A stretch of DNA of 64,000 nt from Trichobilharzia szidati (taxonomy: Eukaryota; Platyhelminthes; Trematoda; Strigeidida; Schistosomatidae): positions 20,343,710 through 20,407,709 of the forward strand of contig OX235271.1 in the NCBI GenBank assembly GCA_944472155.2, written 5' to 3'. The notes under the pieces are model-generated. The model was not told the origin of the DNA. It made no database searches and worked only from the letters and a program-made list of their open reading frames with translations. Below, in pieces: positions 1-12,489 of the stretch. The position numbers and the translations under genes were made by a program. Numbering within the stretch: position 1 is the stretch's first letter; each line of letters opens with the position of its first letter.

Positions 1-279
1 AATTGTCCACTCCAGGTAGGCTTTCTGTAAATGGATCTTTTCAGGGAGTTGTCGGCATTTCTTGTCAGCTGGACGTCGAGGAAGCGGAACATTCCGTTGG
101 ATTCAGTCTCAAGTGTGAAGTCGATGTTTGGGTGGGCGTTATTGAAGATTTGAAGTAGGTTTTTTAAATCACAATTCCCATCACAAATAATGAAAGTATC
201 ATCGATGTATCTCTTGTAGAGATGGAGGTCGTTGATAGTTGATGATAAGGGGTTGTTTTCTCTTGTGATTAAAAAAAGA
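1..279 (-). pseudogene. Penelope-like element reverse transcriptase fragment (cut by window edge)
   Basis: Conceptual translation of the minus strand is open for about 90 codons and contains YKRYIDDTF, the catalytic YxDD motif of a reverse transcriptase, followed by NAHPNIDFTLE and FRFLDVQLTR. The order 'NxxHPNIxFTxE...FLDV' is characteristic of Penelope-like elements (PLEs), which copy themselves by target-primed reverse transcription. The frame runs off position 1, so the rest of the RT and the endonuclease lie outside. A PLE on the opposite strand starts about 230 bp away, so the two are separate insertions. Family assignment is by motif recognition only. Confidence 0.8.
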
Positions 280-504
280 ATACTCGTTAGATGTGATTGA
301 CGATTGGATTTTGTAGACTAGATGTTTCTGTGTGTGTGTGTGTGTGTGTGAGGGGGGGGCTCACCTGCTGTTATTTAAGACATATCTATTGTGAATTATT
401 TCATTTGTCAAGAAATTTCGTGAAAGGCAATTTGACTTAGGAATTCCCTTGTCTCTAGTAGCCTCAAAGAATTACTCCTTAAATGCACAATGAATGTACA
501 GTTT
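280..504. other. unassigned spacer with (GT)n run
   Basis: No gene is recognisable. A short (GT)n tract at about 330-350 is followed by a run of G. Confidence 0.5.
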
Positions 505-1615
505 GTCTTCAATAATTCATACTACTGACACAGTAGATTGAATAGCTCTATGGGTGGTTCACCATTAGGCCCAATATTGGTTGATTTCTTCCTCGCAAAA
601 CTTGCAAAAACGGAAATTTGATCGACATCATCAAGGAATTTGATATGTATTACCGTTATGTTGATGGATACATCATCGATCTTAGCTGATGGAAATGCAA
701 ATATAGACGAATTGTTGATGAAATTCAACAAAATCCACCCTTTCACTTACTTTTACTTGTGAACAGAAGCAGGATGGTAAACTACATTTCCTGGATGTCT
801 TGCTAAGTAGGCGAGAAGATGGGTCACTTGGGAGAAGGGTGTATAGAGAAGGCACATACACAGGGTGATATATATATACACACACACACTTCCTTAGTTA
901 CGTGCCGATTAAGTATAAAAGAAATGTCTTACGGACAGAGCAAGAAAGATATGTACGGATGACCACTTACAAAAGGAATTTGAATATATTCACGATTCCT
1001 TGATGGCGATGGGCTATCCAAGTAGTTTCATAAGGAAACATATGAAAACATCAGAGAAAAAACCGGAGACTCTGACTGCACATAAGAAACCTCTATTTAC
1101 TAAGTTACAATTTAATGGTGACTTGTCCAGTGAGATTATATTCCAGACACTTTCCAGGAGTATACGAAGAACGTTTTACGCAGCGAACCTATGTTTGTCA
1201 TTCTCCAGCCGACGAATGATTGGGATGCAAACGAAGGATAAGCTTGATAGTTTTGCCACATCTATGTGCATGTATCAATTCAACTGCACCTGCGGTGACA
1301 GTTATTTTGGGCGTACTGCTAGACAGCTTAGTCAACCAATGTGTTAGTGAACATCTCCCATCGTGGTGGTTGGGCAAAGGACAGATAAAAACAATCCGTA
1401 GCTCAATTTTGTCACACTTAATTGATAGTGGTCATGTAGTGGAGAAAACGAGAGCTTTCAAGGTCATTCATCGTATCCCACCGAATCTTTCCAATAGACT
1501 TCGTATTTGTTTCCTGCACACAGCTGAGGAGATAGGCATTGGAACTATTAATCCTAAACTATGCATTCAAAGGAAGTTCGTACAGCCATTATCCCTCCCT
1601 TGCTTGGCCTATTAA
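505..1615 (+). pseudogene. decayed Penelope-like element, RT C-terminal half to GIY-YIG endonuclease
   Basis: Read across frameshifts, the plus strand gives the PLE order. GGSPLGPILVDFFLAKL (RT palm) comes near 550-600. A damaged YxDD region (YYRYVDG) is near 640-665. The conserved linker with ARKICTDDHLQKEF is near 935-980, and MAMGYPSSFIRKH near 1000-1035. The endonuclease start CMYQFNCTCGDSYFGRTARQL is at about 1265-1335, and the SEHLPSWW...ILSHLIDSGH tail runs to 1615. GIY-YIG nucleases nick the target for PLE integration. At least two frameshifts (near 665-780 and near 1340) and the YVDG change show the copy is dead. No 5' half of the ORF is present. Confidence 0.75.
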
Positions 1616-2084
1616 GACATAATCAACTGATGACTTCCACACCACCTGTGACTTATATTTTTAAAACCTATCTAATCATCACTTAACCTTATCACACCTT
1701 CATTTAGCATTACTTAGCTTTTATCGACCATTACTTCTACCTGAACATTTGTTTGTTTAATCATGCTGTTTTTTTCATTATTCTTGTTATCACAGATTGC
1801 CTCACTTTTTCATCCTTGTTATTGATGGAATCATTATTGCTATCGTGATTGATTGATTACTATGACTACTGCACAATTTATATGCACAGTCTTATTGACT
1901 GACAAAACACCGTGATTGATTTATATGAGAATATTTATTTGTAAAGTTATGTAGGTATCTATAAAACACACAAAAGAATATCCTTTTCGATAATTTCCTC
2001 TTGTGGCTCTACAGTTATATATATATATGTTTATATACATAGAATATTCTAGATTACTGGTCAATAACAATTTAACTGCTCCTG
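1616..2084. other. unassigned AT-rich spacer
   Basis: AT-rich sequence with short TA runs. No coding, RNA or repeat boundary is recognisable, though it may include the 3' non-coding part of the preceding PLE. Confidence 0.4.
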
Positions 2085-2395
2085 TGGAGCAAGTTACATA
2101 AGCTGTACAATTAGGCGTGTTTCTCGTTGGATTTCCGAACATCACCCTGTGTGGTTAAGTAACGGACAAAGTAAATCTATTCGTGGCGCTATTCTGTCTC
2201 ATATTGCGGATACAGAACACAAGATTGATGCTAACTAGGCAGCATACCAACAGATCTTAACTTCGCCTTAAGAGTAGATTTACTAAATATTGCTGAGGCT
2301 GTTGGGATCCACATCAAGAAGCCTAATTTGTGCGTCCAATAGGAACTAGTTCAGACATTATCCTTACCTTGGCCATCTAGGTTCGATTAATCCTC
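2085..2395 (+). pseudogene. second Penelope-like GIY-YIG tail fragment
   Basis: The translation RRVSRWISEHHPVWLSNGQ followed by IRGAILSHIADTEH and the end KPNLCVQ..LVQTLSLPWPS is colinear with the endonuclease tail of the PLE at 505-1615 (SEHLPSWWLGKGQ, ILSHLIDSGH, KLCIQRKFVQPLSLP). Stop codons and a frameshift interrupt it. It is a diverged 5'-truncated copy in the same orientation, about 470 bp downstream of the first. Confidence 0.65.
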
Positions 2396-2804
2396 AACTT
2401 TTGTAGAAATTTCCCTAATTTTTGTTGATATTCTATTTTGCCCTTTAAATTTTTATGATTATTATAATTTAAGTATCTTTTATGAACTGTTATTCCTGCC
2501 GATCGCCTCCCACCATCTAATATCATCAAATCAGCGTGCACCTTGATGGCGAGCAACGTAGAATAGTGGCCACATTACAATAGAATTCATTCTGCACCAA
2601 AGAAAGGACTAGACACATCACACTAGTTACTAGTATCCAGTCAGAACTGTAGTTCCAACGAGATCTTTCTTTACAAATCGATATTATCTTTTTAAAAACA
2701 CTAATATTGTTATTGACTACTAATCTAGAATATTCTATGTATGTAAACCCACATGTATATAATTGTAGAGCCAGAAGAAGAGAAAATAATCGAAAAGGAC
2801 ATCC
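2396..2804. other. unassigned spacer
   Basis: Nothing recognisable. It separates the PLE pieces from a 5'-truncated RTE copy. Confidence 0.4.
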
Positions 2805-3820
2805 TTTGCAGATGACATAGTCCTGTTAGGGGAGGATGCTGACAAATGCAGAGTCTTTTGAACACCTTGAGCAGCAATCTTCGTATGTTGGGCATGCGAT
2901 TCGCCCCTGTTAAATGTAAGATGCTGCTACAGGACTGGACTACCTCAACCCCTAGCCTAGTGATAGGGAGTGAAGTGAAGTGATAGAACATGTTGACTAC
3001 TTCACCTATTTGGGAAGTTGTATCAGCACCAACGGATTGATTGGTGACGAAATCTCAGCACGGACCCAAAAATCTCGAGCTGCTTTCGCTAACTTACACC
3101 ATCTCTGGCGCAGGCGTGACATCCGACTATCAACCAAGGGACGTGTGCACTGCTCAGCAGTTCGCTCCGTCCTTCTCTATGGCGGTGAGACGTGGCCATT
3201 GAGAGCGGAAGACATGAAAAGGTTGACTGTTTTTGATCATAGATGTCTACTATCCCTTTCTCACGTTAGGTGGCAGAATAAGGTAAGTAATGTTGACGTT
3301 AGGCGTAGAGTGTTGGGCAGAGAGGGAAAATCAATCGAAGAGGCTATAAAGTTACATAGATTGAGATGGCTAGGTCACGTGCTGCGCATGCCTAACCATC
3401 GCCTCCCCCGACGGACGGGCATTACTAGCTGATATAGGTGCAGGTTGGTTGGAAAAGAGTAAGTGGTGGCCAAACAAAAACATGGCCTCATCAATCCAGG
3501 AAATCCTTGACAGTTAAACTGAGTCAGGTAGGGAGGGAGATGCAGACTTCCGGGTTGGAGCCCGCCCTCGGGACTCTAAGAATCAATGGCTGGAGACACT
3601 AGGTGACATGGCTCAAAATTGTTGTCAATGGCGCAGATGTATTCAGACTCTGTAATCTTTCATATTCCTTTCTACTATTACTGATTCTGTTTCACTCTTA
3701 TACTTGTCAAAACTCTATTGATTCTCTTCACTCATTTTCTTGTCTACCTTTGTGTGGTATTTGGAACGTGGCAACGGGAACTGGTGCACTTCGGTGGCAA
3801 GTTCTATGTTGAATCCAGCC
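2805..3820 (+). pseudogene. 5'-truncated RTE-A non-LTR retrotransposon (RT C-terminus and 3' UTR)
   Basis: The copy begins inside the RT active site ([14 protein letters not shown]) and then loses frame. It is open again at about 2980-3432 ([54 protein letters not shown]), which is the RTE C-terminal region. The 3' UTR ends with TATGTTGAATC and a short CAGC-type tail near 3820. The sequence is closely similar to copies at 21204-22414 and 25591-26512 and to the near-intact element at 16123-19883. 5' truncation is the usual outcome of target-primed reverse transcription. Confidence 0.85.
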
Positions 3821-4304
3821 AGCAGCATATTCTTTGCTCAATTAATTAATGTTTTATAGAAAAATTGTCTAAATGAATATTATGTAATTATGTATATTAG
3901 AGTTAAGCTTGATGAGATCTGATCGAAAACAATATCATCACTGTTCACTTGAATATTTTGTTCTAGATTACTTCAATCAATGAGATTCATAATCGTGTTT
4001 TGTAGACTGTCAATCAGTCAGTTAGTTTTGATTATTTTTATTTACTAGTCTCAGCCCTTTTTTATTCGTATTTCTATACTTAGTTGGCAGTGAGTGTAAG
4101 TCACACTTGTTGTATGTATGTACGTATGTATGCATGTAAATCAATGCGAATATCGTATGGCTTGCCGTCTTATATATACGATATGGTTTAAGGACGACAA
4201 CACTGCTTAAGCCTATTTAACAAGACAACCCTACCAAACAATATTCCAATCAATAGTCAAATTGTAATCATAAATTTTGATTTCAGTATGGTTGTTGTGT
4301 TCTT
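3821..4304. other. unassigned AT-rich spacer
   Basis: AT-rich, with a short TGTA-rich stretch near 4110-4135. No feature is recognised. Confidence 0.4.
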
Positions 4305-4352
4305 TGAACTGGATGGTTGAATTGCGAAGCTTTCTCTGAACAACATCTTGGA
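4305..4352 (-). pseudogene. decayed PLE terminal-repeat piece with hammerhead remnant
   Basis: On the minus strand this reads AAGATGTTGTTC, then GAGAAAGCTTCGC, then ATCCAG. This resembles the hammerhead segment of the PLE copies at 7455-7510 and 15678-15735, but the first two bases of the CTGAAGA core are altered to CC and stem II has collapsed. It is probably non-catalytic. Confidence 0.45.
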
Positions 4353-4356
4353 CAGT

Positions 4357-4398
<42 letters not shown>
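4357..4398. repeat. (AGT)n microsatellite, left part
   Basis: About 14 perfect AGT units abut the left LTR of the miniature element. The same phase resumes after its right LTR, consistent with insertion into or at the end of the array. Confidence 0.95.
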
Positions 4399-4400
<2 letters not shown>

Positions 4401-4739
4401 TGGTGAGAGCTGTCTACTAGCCAAGTGGTGGACAGTAATTGAGGTCAATGTTTATGTATCAAATATTAGTCATGTTGTGGTGAGAGATGGTTGCTGGCCA
4501 AATTGGTTGACAGTAATTGAGGTCAAAGGTCAAGGTGGACAGGCGGTTACAGTTATCATATAGATGAACTGACACAGCCACAAGAGATGCAAGGTTAACT
4601 TTGTGTGAGAAACAACCAATCAACAGACAGTATTTCCTACTAACATTGACCTACAATAATGTACATAAAAATCTATAAATACGTGTTGATTTTTCGTAAT
4701 AAACGATCTGTTGCCTGGCCCTTGTCTTCTGTTGTTACA
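4399..4739 (+). repeat. left LTR of miniature element
   Basis: Starts TGTGG and ends TTACA. It contains an internal ~50-bp imperfect direct repeat (units near 4399 and 4475, both starting TGTGGTGAGAG). An AATAAA-like signal (GTAATAAACGATC) sits near the 3' end, where a polyadenylation signal would be expected. Confidence 0.9.
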
Positions 4740-4741
4740 TT

Positions 4742-4758
4742 TGGTGTCGCTGCCTACC
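4742..4758 (+). promoter_or_regulatory. candidate primer-binding site
   Basis: TGGTGTCGCTGCC begins two bases after the left LTR, where a tRNA primer would anneal. The tRNA identity cannot be settled by eye. Confidence 0.5.
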
Positions 4759-5150
4759 GACAAATGGAAAGCCTATGCCTTGCAGTTTTTGATGGAGACA
4801 TATGGATCTTCGCGCAGGACTTCGAGGCTTCTTCGCAGTTGAGTGGCGTTCAAGATCTGTCAGCGATGAGGCTGCTACTTGGGACGCTGCTGGGAGGTCG
4901 GGAGAAAGCAGCATATGGAAGTGTGAGGCGAAATACCTACGAATGTGCGACAGGGTCAGGCAAACAGTTTCCAAAGTGGGAAGGACTATATATGGTCACG
5001 TTGAGATGGGGTTACGCAGACACATTCGCAATGGTAAACACCGTTAAACAAGCGGACATCCGCAAGCGCCGAGATTCCAGACAGCAAGACAACAGAGCAA
5101 AGCCCCAAGAACCGAGAAGACCGAGCCGACTTCAGTTCAAACTATTTGAC

Positions 5151-5161
5151 GGGGGGACGAG
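5151..5161 (+). promoter_or_regulatory. polypurine tract
   Basis: GGGGGGACGAG lies immediately upstream of the right LTR, the usual place for plus-strand priming. Confidence 0.6.
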
Positions 5162-6899
<1,738 letters not shown>

Positions 6900-6981
6900 T
6901 ACCTTAACATTTATTTTGAACGTAATGCTCAGAACCCTCTTTCGATGTATATGTTGAGCATAAAGCCCATAACCATCTTTC

Positions 6982-7021
<40 letters not shown>

Positions 7022-7199
7022 GCAAGCCCATAGTATTCCAAGAAGCGCTTCTCTCCATGGCTGAGGCAGGGATTCTCCAGCGTCCATCCACTCTCTAACA
7101 CAAGCGCTTATAGCCGGAAAAGGCGTATATTTCACCTTCTCGAGCAATTAGGGCCTGCCAGTGACCAGCAGTGTCGTGGGCCGTTCATAGGAGAGACTT
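6900..7199. other. unassigned spacer with (AT)n
   Basis: Contains an (AT)n run at about 6985-7018. Nothing else is recognised. Confidence 0.5.
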
Positions 7200-7540
7200 T
7201 TTAGAAGCCTGCCTGGTATTCCAGTGAATCGTCGTCAATCAATAGACACATCGAAATAGACAAAATTTACCAATCGATAAGAAGGAAATCTCCCACACAC
7301 TCAAAGTTGAAGTCAAGGAAAAAATCAGTTACAATACAAGTAGCCTAGAGGGTGTGAAAACACACAAAAACAACCAGACACGTTCAAAGTCCCCAGGAGA
7401 GATGACTAATAATCTCGTGGAGAAATCTGAAAGCTCACTTCAACAAATTGCAGTATGCGCTGAAGATGTTGCCTAGTTGGGCAATGAAAGCTTCGCATAT
7501 AGACCATCCAGCTCAGAAAACACAATTACATCAAAAAACC
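7200..7540 (+). mobile_element. Penelope-like element 3' end (C-terminus plus terminal region)
   Basis: Colinear with 15424-15770. It includes the end of the coding region (GCCTGCCTGGTATT..., SSINRHIEIDKIYQSIRRKS-like peptide), a spacer with ACACACAAAAACAACCAG, the hammerhead segment at 7455-7510 and the CCATCCAGCTCAG end. It is a strongly 5'-truncated PLE insertion. Confidence 0.7.
7455..7510 (+). ncRNA. PLE hammerhead ribozyme
   Basis: Core boxes CTGAAGA (7460-7466, fits CUGANGA) and GAAA (7486-7489) enclose stem II, TTGCC with GGCAA around a short loop. GC-TTC-GC follows as a minimal stem III, then ATA (7497-7499), a valid NUH cleavage site. Very short stem III is typical of the hammerheads known in PLE terminal repeats. 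Stem I pairing (ATG with CAT) is weak by eye. Confidence 0.65.
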
Positions 7541-7794
7541 TGCCTGGTTTTCAGGGATCTGCGTAAGTGATGTCGGTCAGTGACAGAAAGGTCACATCTG
7601 AAATCTATTCGGAATCCCTGGTGTGTGAATACCAATCGTCATCTCACTGATAACGACTGGAGGGATTTCCTGAAAATACAGTGGGAAATCGTGACTATTG
7701 AGGTGCAACAAGTTACGTGGATGCTGATGTAGGGAATCGGCAAGGGCAGTGCTATCTCATAAGTTCACAGAGTTCGAATTCAGGGGTCATTCGA
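7541..7794. other. unassigned spacer
   Basis: No feature recognised. Confidence 0.4.
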
Positions 7795-7925
7795 TTTCAG
7801 CCCACATCTGTCTTCTCTGTGTTCACCTGAAGTCCCTCCAATCCTCAATGCTTCTTCTGCCAACTTACTGCTTTTCACCTGCATATCTTCCAATTTGTGG
7901 GAAATCAGACATTCGGCATGGTACG
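7795..7925 (-). pseudogene. RTE-B fragment (RT C-terminal region)
   Basis: Minus-strand sequence matches the stretch upstream of and including the 'NIDKTEVMK' region of the RTE-B copies at 9540-10912, 12490-13010 and 58345-60290, for example CTTCTCTGTGTTCACCTG and GCATATCTTCCAATTTGTGG. Too short for coding. Confidence 0.6.
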
Positions 7926-8280
7926 TGGTCAGATGTCAGAAGAACATGGACTTCTGTAACATTGTCTAAAGGCGCAACACCAAATGACTTCTTCAAGTCT
8001 TTCAACCTAAGAGTCGCTCCACCTCGCCAGCTTAAAGTCGAAGTAGAAGGCAGTTTTTGGGCAGTCGTCCGGGTGTACTTCAACTTGCCAGTACCCAGAT
8101 GCTGATACCACCCCTAGCCATTGATATTATTGCCGAAGCTATTGAATGAAGGCTCACAAATGTGGCCACAACCGCCCCCGGGAAAATACTAAGTCTCTTC
8201 TTAACAATTTGTCTACCTTTTTATGTAATAAGAGACCTCTCACTGTTTGGGGACTTGTTAATGGTTTACAATTAAAAGCG
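7926..8280. other. unassigned spacer
   Basis: No gene recognised. The reading frame crossing 7749-8105 has no family motifs and overlaps an RTE-B relic, so it is not called. Confidence 0.4.
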
Positions 8281-8350
8281 TTCTCTGAGCTGGTTGGTTT
8301 AATCGCGAAGCTTTCGTCGTCCTTCCGGACAACATCTTCAGCGCCATATT
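8281..8350 (-). ncRNA. PLE hammerhead ribozyme, minus strand
   Basis: On the minus strand CTGAAGA (8341-8335) and GAAA (8315-8312) enclose a strong stem II: GTTGTCC pairs with GGACGAC (one G-U pair) around a GGAA loop. GC-TTC-GC, then a GATT segment and AACCAACCAGCTC follow, as in other PLE terminal repeats. This is the best-paired hammerhead stem II in the window. The cleavage triplet differs from the usual one (GAT/ATT), so activity is uncertain. Confidence 0.65.
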
Positions 8351-8539
8351 TATCACGAAGTGAAGTGATTTAAATTTTCTCATGCATGATGTAATTGCGT
8401 CTCCTGGTTACTATCTTCACATATGTATTGACCACTTTCTATTGACTAGGATTTTAAACTTTTTGGTCACCTGATTTACTTTTTATTAATTGGTATACGC
8501 TTTTAATTGTAAATCATCCACCTGAGCTACAAATCTTCT

Positions 8540-9230
8540 CTATTACTTGTTAATGGTGTGCAAGCTAGGATCTTACTGGATACTGGGGCATCAGTGTCCC
8601 TAGTACGGACATCCCTCCTACACCGGTTGACCCACTATCCACCCCCTGTCCCCACTCACAATGTGTTAACCACGGGGCTAAAATAGATGCCCAAGCAGTC
8701 ATCAACCTATAGCTACACCTGGGAAACCTAGTAGACGACCACCGTATTCTCATCTGTCCCGAAATCACATGGGACCTGATCCTCGGCGTCGATTTTCTGA
8801 CTGGACACTCTGCTGTCATAGACCTTTCCCACAATCAGGTCACCCTCGATGCAACGCCGATACTTCTAGACAGCTCTCAGAAACCACCTCTTATTAAGCC
8901 TGTGGTGAGAGCTGTCTACTAGCCAAATTGGTAGACAGTAATTTACGTCAATATTTACTTTCCCAAGATTTGTCGTGAGAAACAACCAATCGGAAGACTG
9001 TGTTTGTTTGTTTACGTATCCATAGTAATGTACATGAAAACATATATAAATATGCGTTGATTTCCTTAATAAATGATCTGTTGCCTGACTCTTGCCTTCT
9101 GTCGTTACAAGCCCACTCTCACCGTTTCTTCCATTCTTAATCAAGTCTCACTATACCCATCCGTCCCAGCGACCAACCCGGACCAAATGCTAGCGTTAAT
9201 TGGGATCTTTTTGAAAGGGAAGTAGAACTA
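8540..9230 (+). pseudogene. retropepsin fragment of a Ty3/gypsy-type element, split by a solo LTR
   Basis: The plus-strand translation around 8545-8625 reads LLVNGVQARILLDTGASVSLV, the aspartic protease active site (DTGA). After a frameshift near 8680 it continues with ICPEITWDLILGVDFLTGHS, the second protease hallmark (ILGxDFL). The frame resumes after the LTR at 8901-9109 (KPTLTVSSILNQVSLYP). No RT follows. It is from a different family to the intact element at 31-37 kb, judged by the protease sequence. Confidence 0.7.
8901..9109 (+). repeat. solo LTR of the miniature element family
   Basis: Begins TGTGGTGAGAGCTGTC and ends GTCGTTACA like the LTRs at 4399 and 5162, but is 209 bp because the second internal repeat and the middle section are missing. 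Flanked by AGCC on both sides (8897-8900 and 9110-9113), a 4-bp target duplication. It interrupts the retropepsin fragment. Confidence 0.85.
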
Positions 9231-9539
9231 TAAAAATTAGGCTGCAAAGTCATGCAATTACACTTCAAGTGATTATGAACAACACACTGTGTTCGAAATG
9301 TTGTACAGCAAATAATACCTTTTCATTGTGTAGTATGTCTATAAAACAAAAAGCCGACTAAAATCAACCGTGACGATTACAACAGAGTTAAGCAGTGTTG
9401 CCACGTGTATTCTCGGCTCAGCTGTTCAATAAAGCTCTACTGATTATTATTATGCTGCTTCCTCACATTACTGTATTGCATTTCAGGACTGACACTCAAT
9501 AACCCCATTGCTATAGCTAAGGCTTTTTCTAGATTTGGT
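9231..9539. repeat. spacer with a copy of a short dispersed repeat
   Basis: Around 9270-9345 the sequence ATGAACAACACACTGTG, GTTCGAAATG and AAATAATACC matches copies at 11335-11400, 23795-23895, 24033-24138 and 24140-24235. Each copy has a GAACAA...GTTCGAAA...CAGTAAATAATAC core. The class of this repeat is unknown. Confidence 0.45.
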
Positions 9540-10912
9540 ATCCTAGTACAGTCGACTTACCTTGTGAAACTACCAAAGAAGGCCGACTTAGGACTCTGCA
9601 AAAACTGGCGAGGAGTCATGCTCCTGTCGAAACCAAGTAAAATCCTGAGTCGCATCATCCTGGAAAGAATAAAGGACACACTGGATACAGAACAAGCTGG
9701 ATTAAGGAAAGGCAAATCATGTTCTGACCAAATTGCAACTCTACGCATCATCATCGAACAAAGCATGGAACGGCAATCAAACCTCTACCTCAACTTTATA
9801 GACTTTGAGAAGGCCTTCGACAGCGTTGACCGCGAAGTAATTTGGAAACTACTCAAGTACTACGGCGTACCCCAAATATTCATCAACCTTATTCAACAGC
9901 TGTACGACAACGGCACATGTCAAGTGATCCACAACGGAAAACTCGGCGAGGCGTTTGGAGTAAACACAGGAGTCAGACAAGGGTGCTTATTATCACCAAT
10001 GATATTCCTAATTGTGGTGGACTGGATTATGCATCGGACAGTGGGAAACGAGAAGACAGGGATATCCTGGACCGACGTGAAGAACCTAGAAGACCTGGAT
10101 TCCGCGCGTAGATGATTTATGTTTGATGTCACACAAAATCGAAGACTTACAAGCGAAAACCGACAAACTGGTCGAAGAAGCTGGCAGTAAAGACAGGACT
10201 CCAGGTGAACATAGACAAGACGGAGGCTATGAAAATAACCAACCAACAACAACAACAGCAGCAGCAACATCCACCGCCAATCACCATCAACGGGAGGGAT
10301 TTGAAAGAGGTTACTTCTTTCACTTATCTAGGGAACATTGTCTCAACTACAGGAGGAACGGACGAGGATGTCAAATCGAGAATCGGGAAGGCGAGAAACA
10401 CATTCATCAACCTGAAACCAATCTGCAAATCTTTGTCACTGAGCATCAACAAAATTCGGATTTTCTATACAAACGTCAAGTCAGTCACTTCTTCTATACG
10501 GATCACAAACTTGGCGGTGGGTCACAAAGAATATTTCCAACAGCCTGTTGCAGACCTTTATCAACAGCTGTCTTCGTTCTTTACTCAAGATCAGATGGCC
10601 GGAAAGAATCACCAACAAGAAGCTATGGGAACAAACAAAACAAGAACCAATCGCTCAACAAATATGCAGGAGAAAGTGGAGATGGATTGGACACTCGCTG
10701 GGTGACATCACACGTCAGGCCAGTGCTGGAGTGGAACCCGAAAGGGAAGCGGCGAGTGGGACGTCCAAGGGTGACATGGAGGAGATCGTGTGAAGAAGAG
10801 TTGAAACATTATGGATTAACATGGCTGCAGGTGAAAAGTACAGCAAGTGGAGGCGTGTAGTTGAAGCTCTATGTTCCACTAGGAACCCAAAGGAACAATA
10901 ATAATATAAACA
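9540..10912 (+). pseudogene. RTE-B non-LTR retrotransposon, 5'-truncated, frameshifted
   Basis: RT domain is open at 9564-10115: [59 protein letters not shown] and TGVRQGCLLSPMIF. The catalytic FADD box is broken by a one-base frameshift at about 10105 (DSARR, then DDLCLMSHKIEDLQ in another frame). The C-terminal region continues at 10205-10860 in shifting frames (INGRDLKEVTSFTYLGNIV; KWRWIGHSL; a (CAA)n poly-Gln run near 10243-10262). The copy ends near 10912 with CCACTAGGAACCC and an AATAATAAT tail. The RT layout is that of RTE-like elements; it is a different family from RTE-A. Confidence 0.85.
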
Positions 10913-11334
10913 GTCTACTAGTTTACATTTCGCTAAACTTTTGTGCTTCGTTAACACAACTGATCCCGGCTACTACTACTCTGACCTGTGAATTTCACAC
11001 AATATTCATTTCATAGTAATGAATGGACGGATTTAATGGGCTCCATATGATTGTTTTAGGCAAGACAGTTTATTTCTGAGCGTGTCTGCATACCACTTTG
11101 TCTAGAAGAAAATCCATCAACAAAGTTCCAGAAATTCTTTCTTTATATTGGCTGCACTAAGGATGTTTCAAATGCCTCTTTAAATATGTGTTGCCACAGT
11201 TATGTATACTGTATTTCTATCGCATCTAATAGGCCCATGCCCTCAATCTCTCAAAAAAGGCCCCTATCCTTACGATAAATGAAAGGAAAACGTATAAAAA
11301 CGCATTTCCGAGAGAGAGTGTAGTTACAGTCGAC
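10913..11334. other. unassigned spacer
   Basis: No feature recognised. Confidence 0.4.
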
Positions 11335-11400
11335 ATGATTATGAGCAATGAATTGTGTTCAAAACATCATCCAGTAAATGATACTGTCATTTACCGAATA
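11335..11400 (+). repeat. short dispersed repeat copy
   Basis: ATTATGAGCAATGAATTGTG, GTTCAAAACATCATCCAGT and AAATGATACTGTC align with the repeat in the palindrome centre (24033-24235) and at 9270-9345. Function unknown. Confidence 0.45.
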
Positions 11401-12294
11401 AACACACATACGGAACTACATAATATCTACTTGTACACACAATCACCAGACACATACCGGCGTATCATTTTTCTTTTGACTAGTGGAGGGTTAATTCAAT
11501 AAGCCATTGCGGTTCATCGATATAGACGCTCAAGTTTCAACCAGTAAATCATGTGTGAACAACGCTCCACCCACATAAGTTTTGACAATACTAGTAGGCC
11601 GTACTAAATACGTGCGGTGCAGACCTGCGCACTTTATCCTCCTCATAAGTCAGCTTCTAGAGTCCGTTTTATACAGATTTCACTTTGATATCGCAATGAG
11701 TTCCAAATCCAAAGTTGTACTGCTTAACCGAATCTGCTGCGATGTCCGTTCACAGAGGGTAAGAATTAGTAGGCCGAGAATTTCGTTATCACTACAGTCA
11801 AATAGACTGTAACCTTGAAGCAACAAAGGATAAGCTCAACCATAAAGCCAGCTACCTTCCTCACTGAGTGTGGGCGTACAGAATATTCGTTCGAATGATC
11901 AATTGGGACTAGTTGGTCATAGGAAAGATAGCGTTAATGGACTTTTGCGTAACGAATATCATGGTAGAAGCCATGACTTTGAATGATCCAGCCATGTGTC
12001 AAGCTGTAAATCCAACTGTGAAACCGGTGGAGTTATATTAATTACAGACTACGTAAATGCAATCAAATATAGGATTCAAAACATTTATTTCCCGATACGG
12101 ATTTTAAAACAAGCAACAAAGGTTAATAAAGCAAGATTTCATGATGGATTCACCAAATTTTGGTTGAACTCATCCCCAGCTGAATACTCTACATTGGAGG
12201 ATCTATATACTATTGAAATTACATTATCATTACATTATTAACCTTTGTTGTTTGTTTTAAATTCGCATCGGTAGATAAATGTTTTCAATTCTTA
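11401..12294. other. unassigned spacer
   Basis: No feature is supported. A short ATG frame at 11696-11758 ends at GG|GTAAGA, which could be a splice donor, but there is no other support for an exon. Confidence 0.35.
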
Positions 12295-12450
12295 AAGAAT
12301 CGCCTCCCAGAAAGCGCTATCAATGCACTAAATGATCTAGTGAAATTGAGGCGTAGGATTGCTAAACACTCTGCTCGACGAGATTTTTTGAAAGAATGTC
12401 TTCAGACTAATATATATCCTCGAAAATTTTACAAATCCTTACTGACTTCA
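12295..12450 (+). pseudogene. Penelope-like element N-terminal fragment
   Basis: Translation gives RLPESAINALNDLVKLRRRI followed by AKHSARRDFLKECLQTNIYP and RKFYKSL. Basic Leu/Arg-rich sequence of this kind (a helix ending in a short 'FLxEC...P' segment) is found in PLE N-terminal regions. The fragment is only ~50 codons and the call is tentative. Confidence 0.4.
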
Positions 12451-12489
12451 CATTGCAGTTCAAATCCGGACCTCATTTTCATTTTCATG

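Noticed and set aside
4399..4739. Hammerhead ribozyme inside the miniature-element LTR (as in plant retrozymes)
   Set aside because: No CTGANGA core is present on either strand of the LTR, although GAGAAAC looked like a partial GAAA box.
11696..11758. Possible first exon (ATG frame ending at GG|GTAAGA)
   Set aside because: 21 codons with a donor-like site but no acceptor partner, homology or downstream exon seen.
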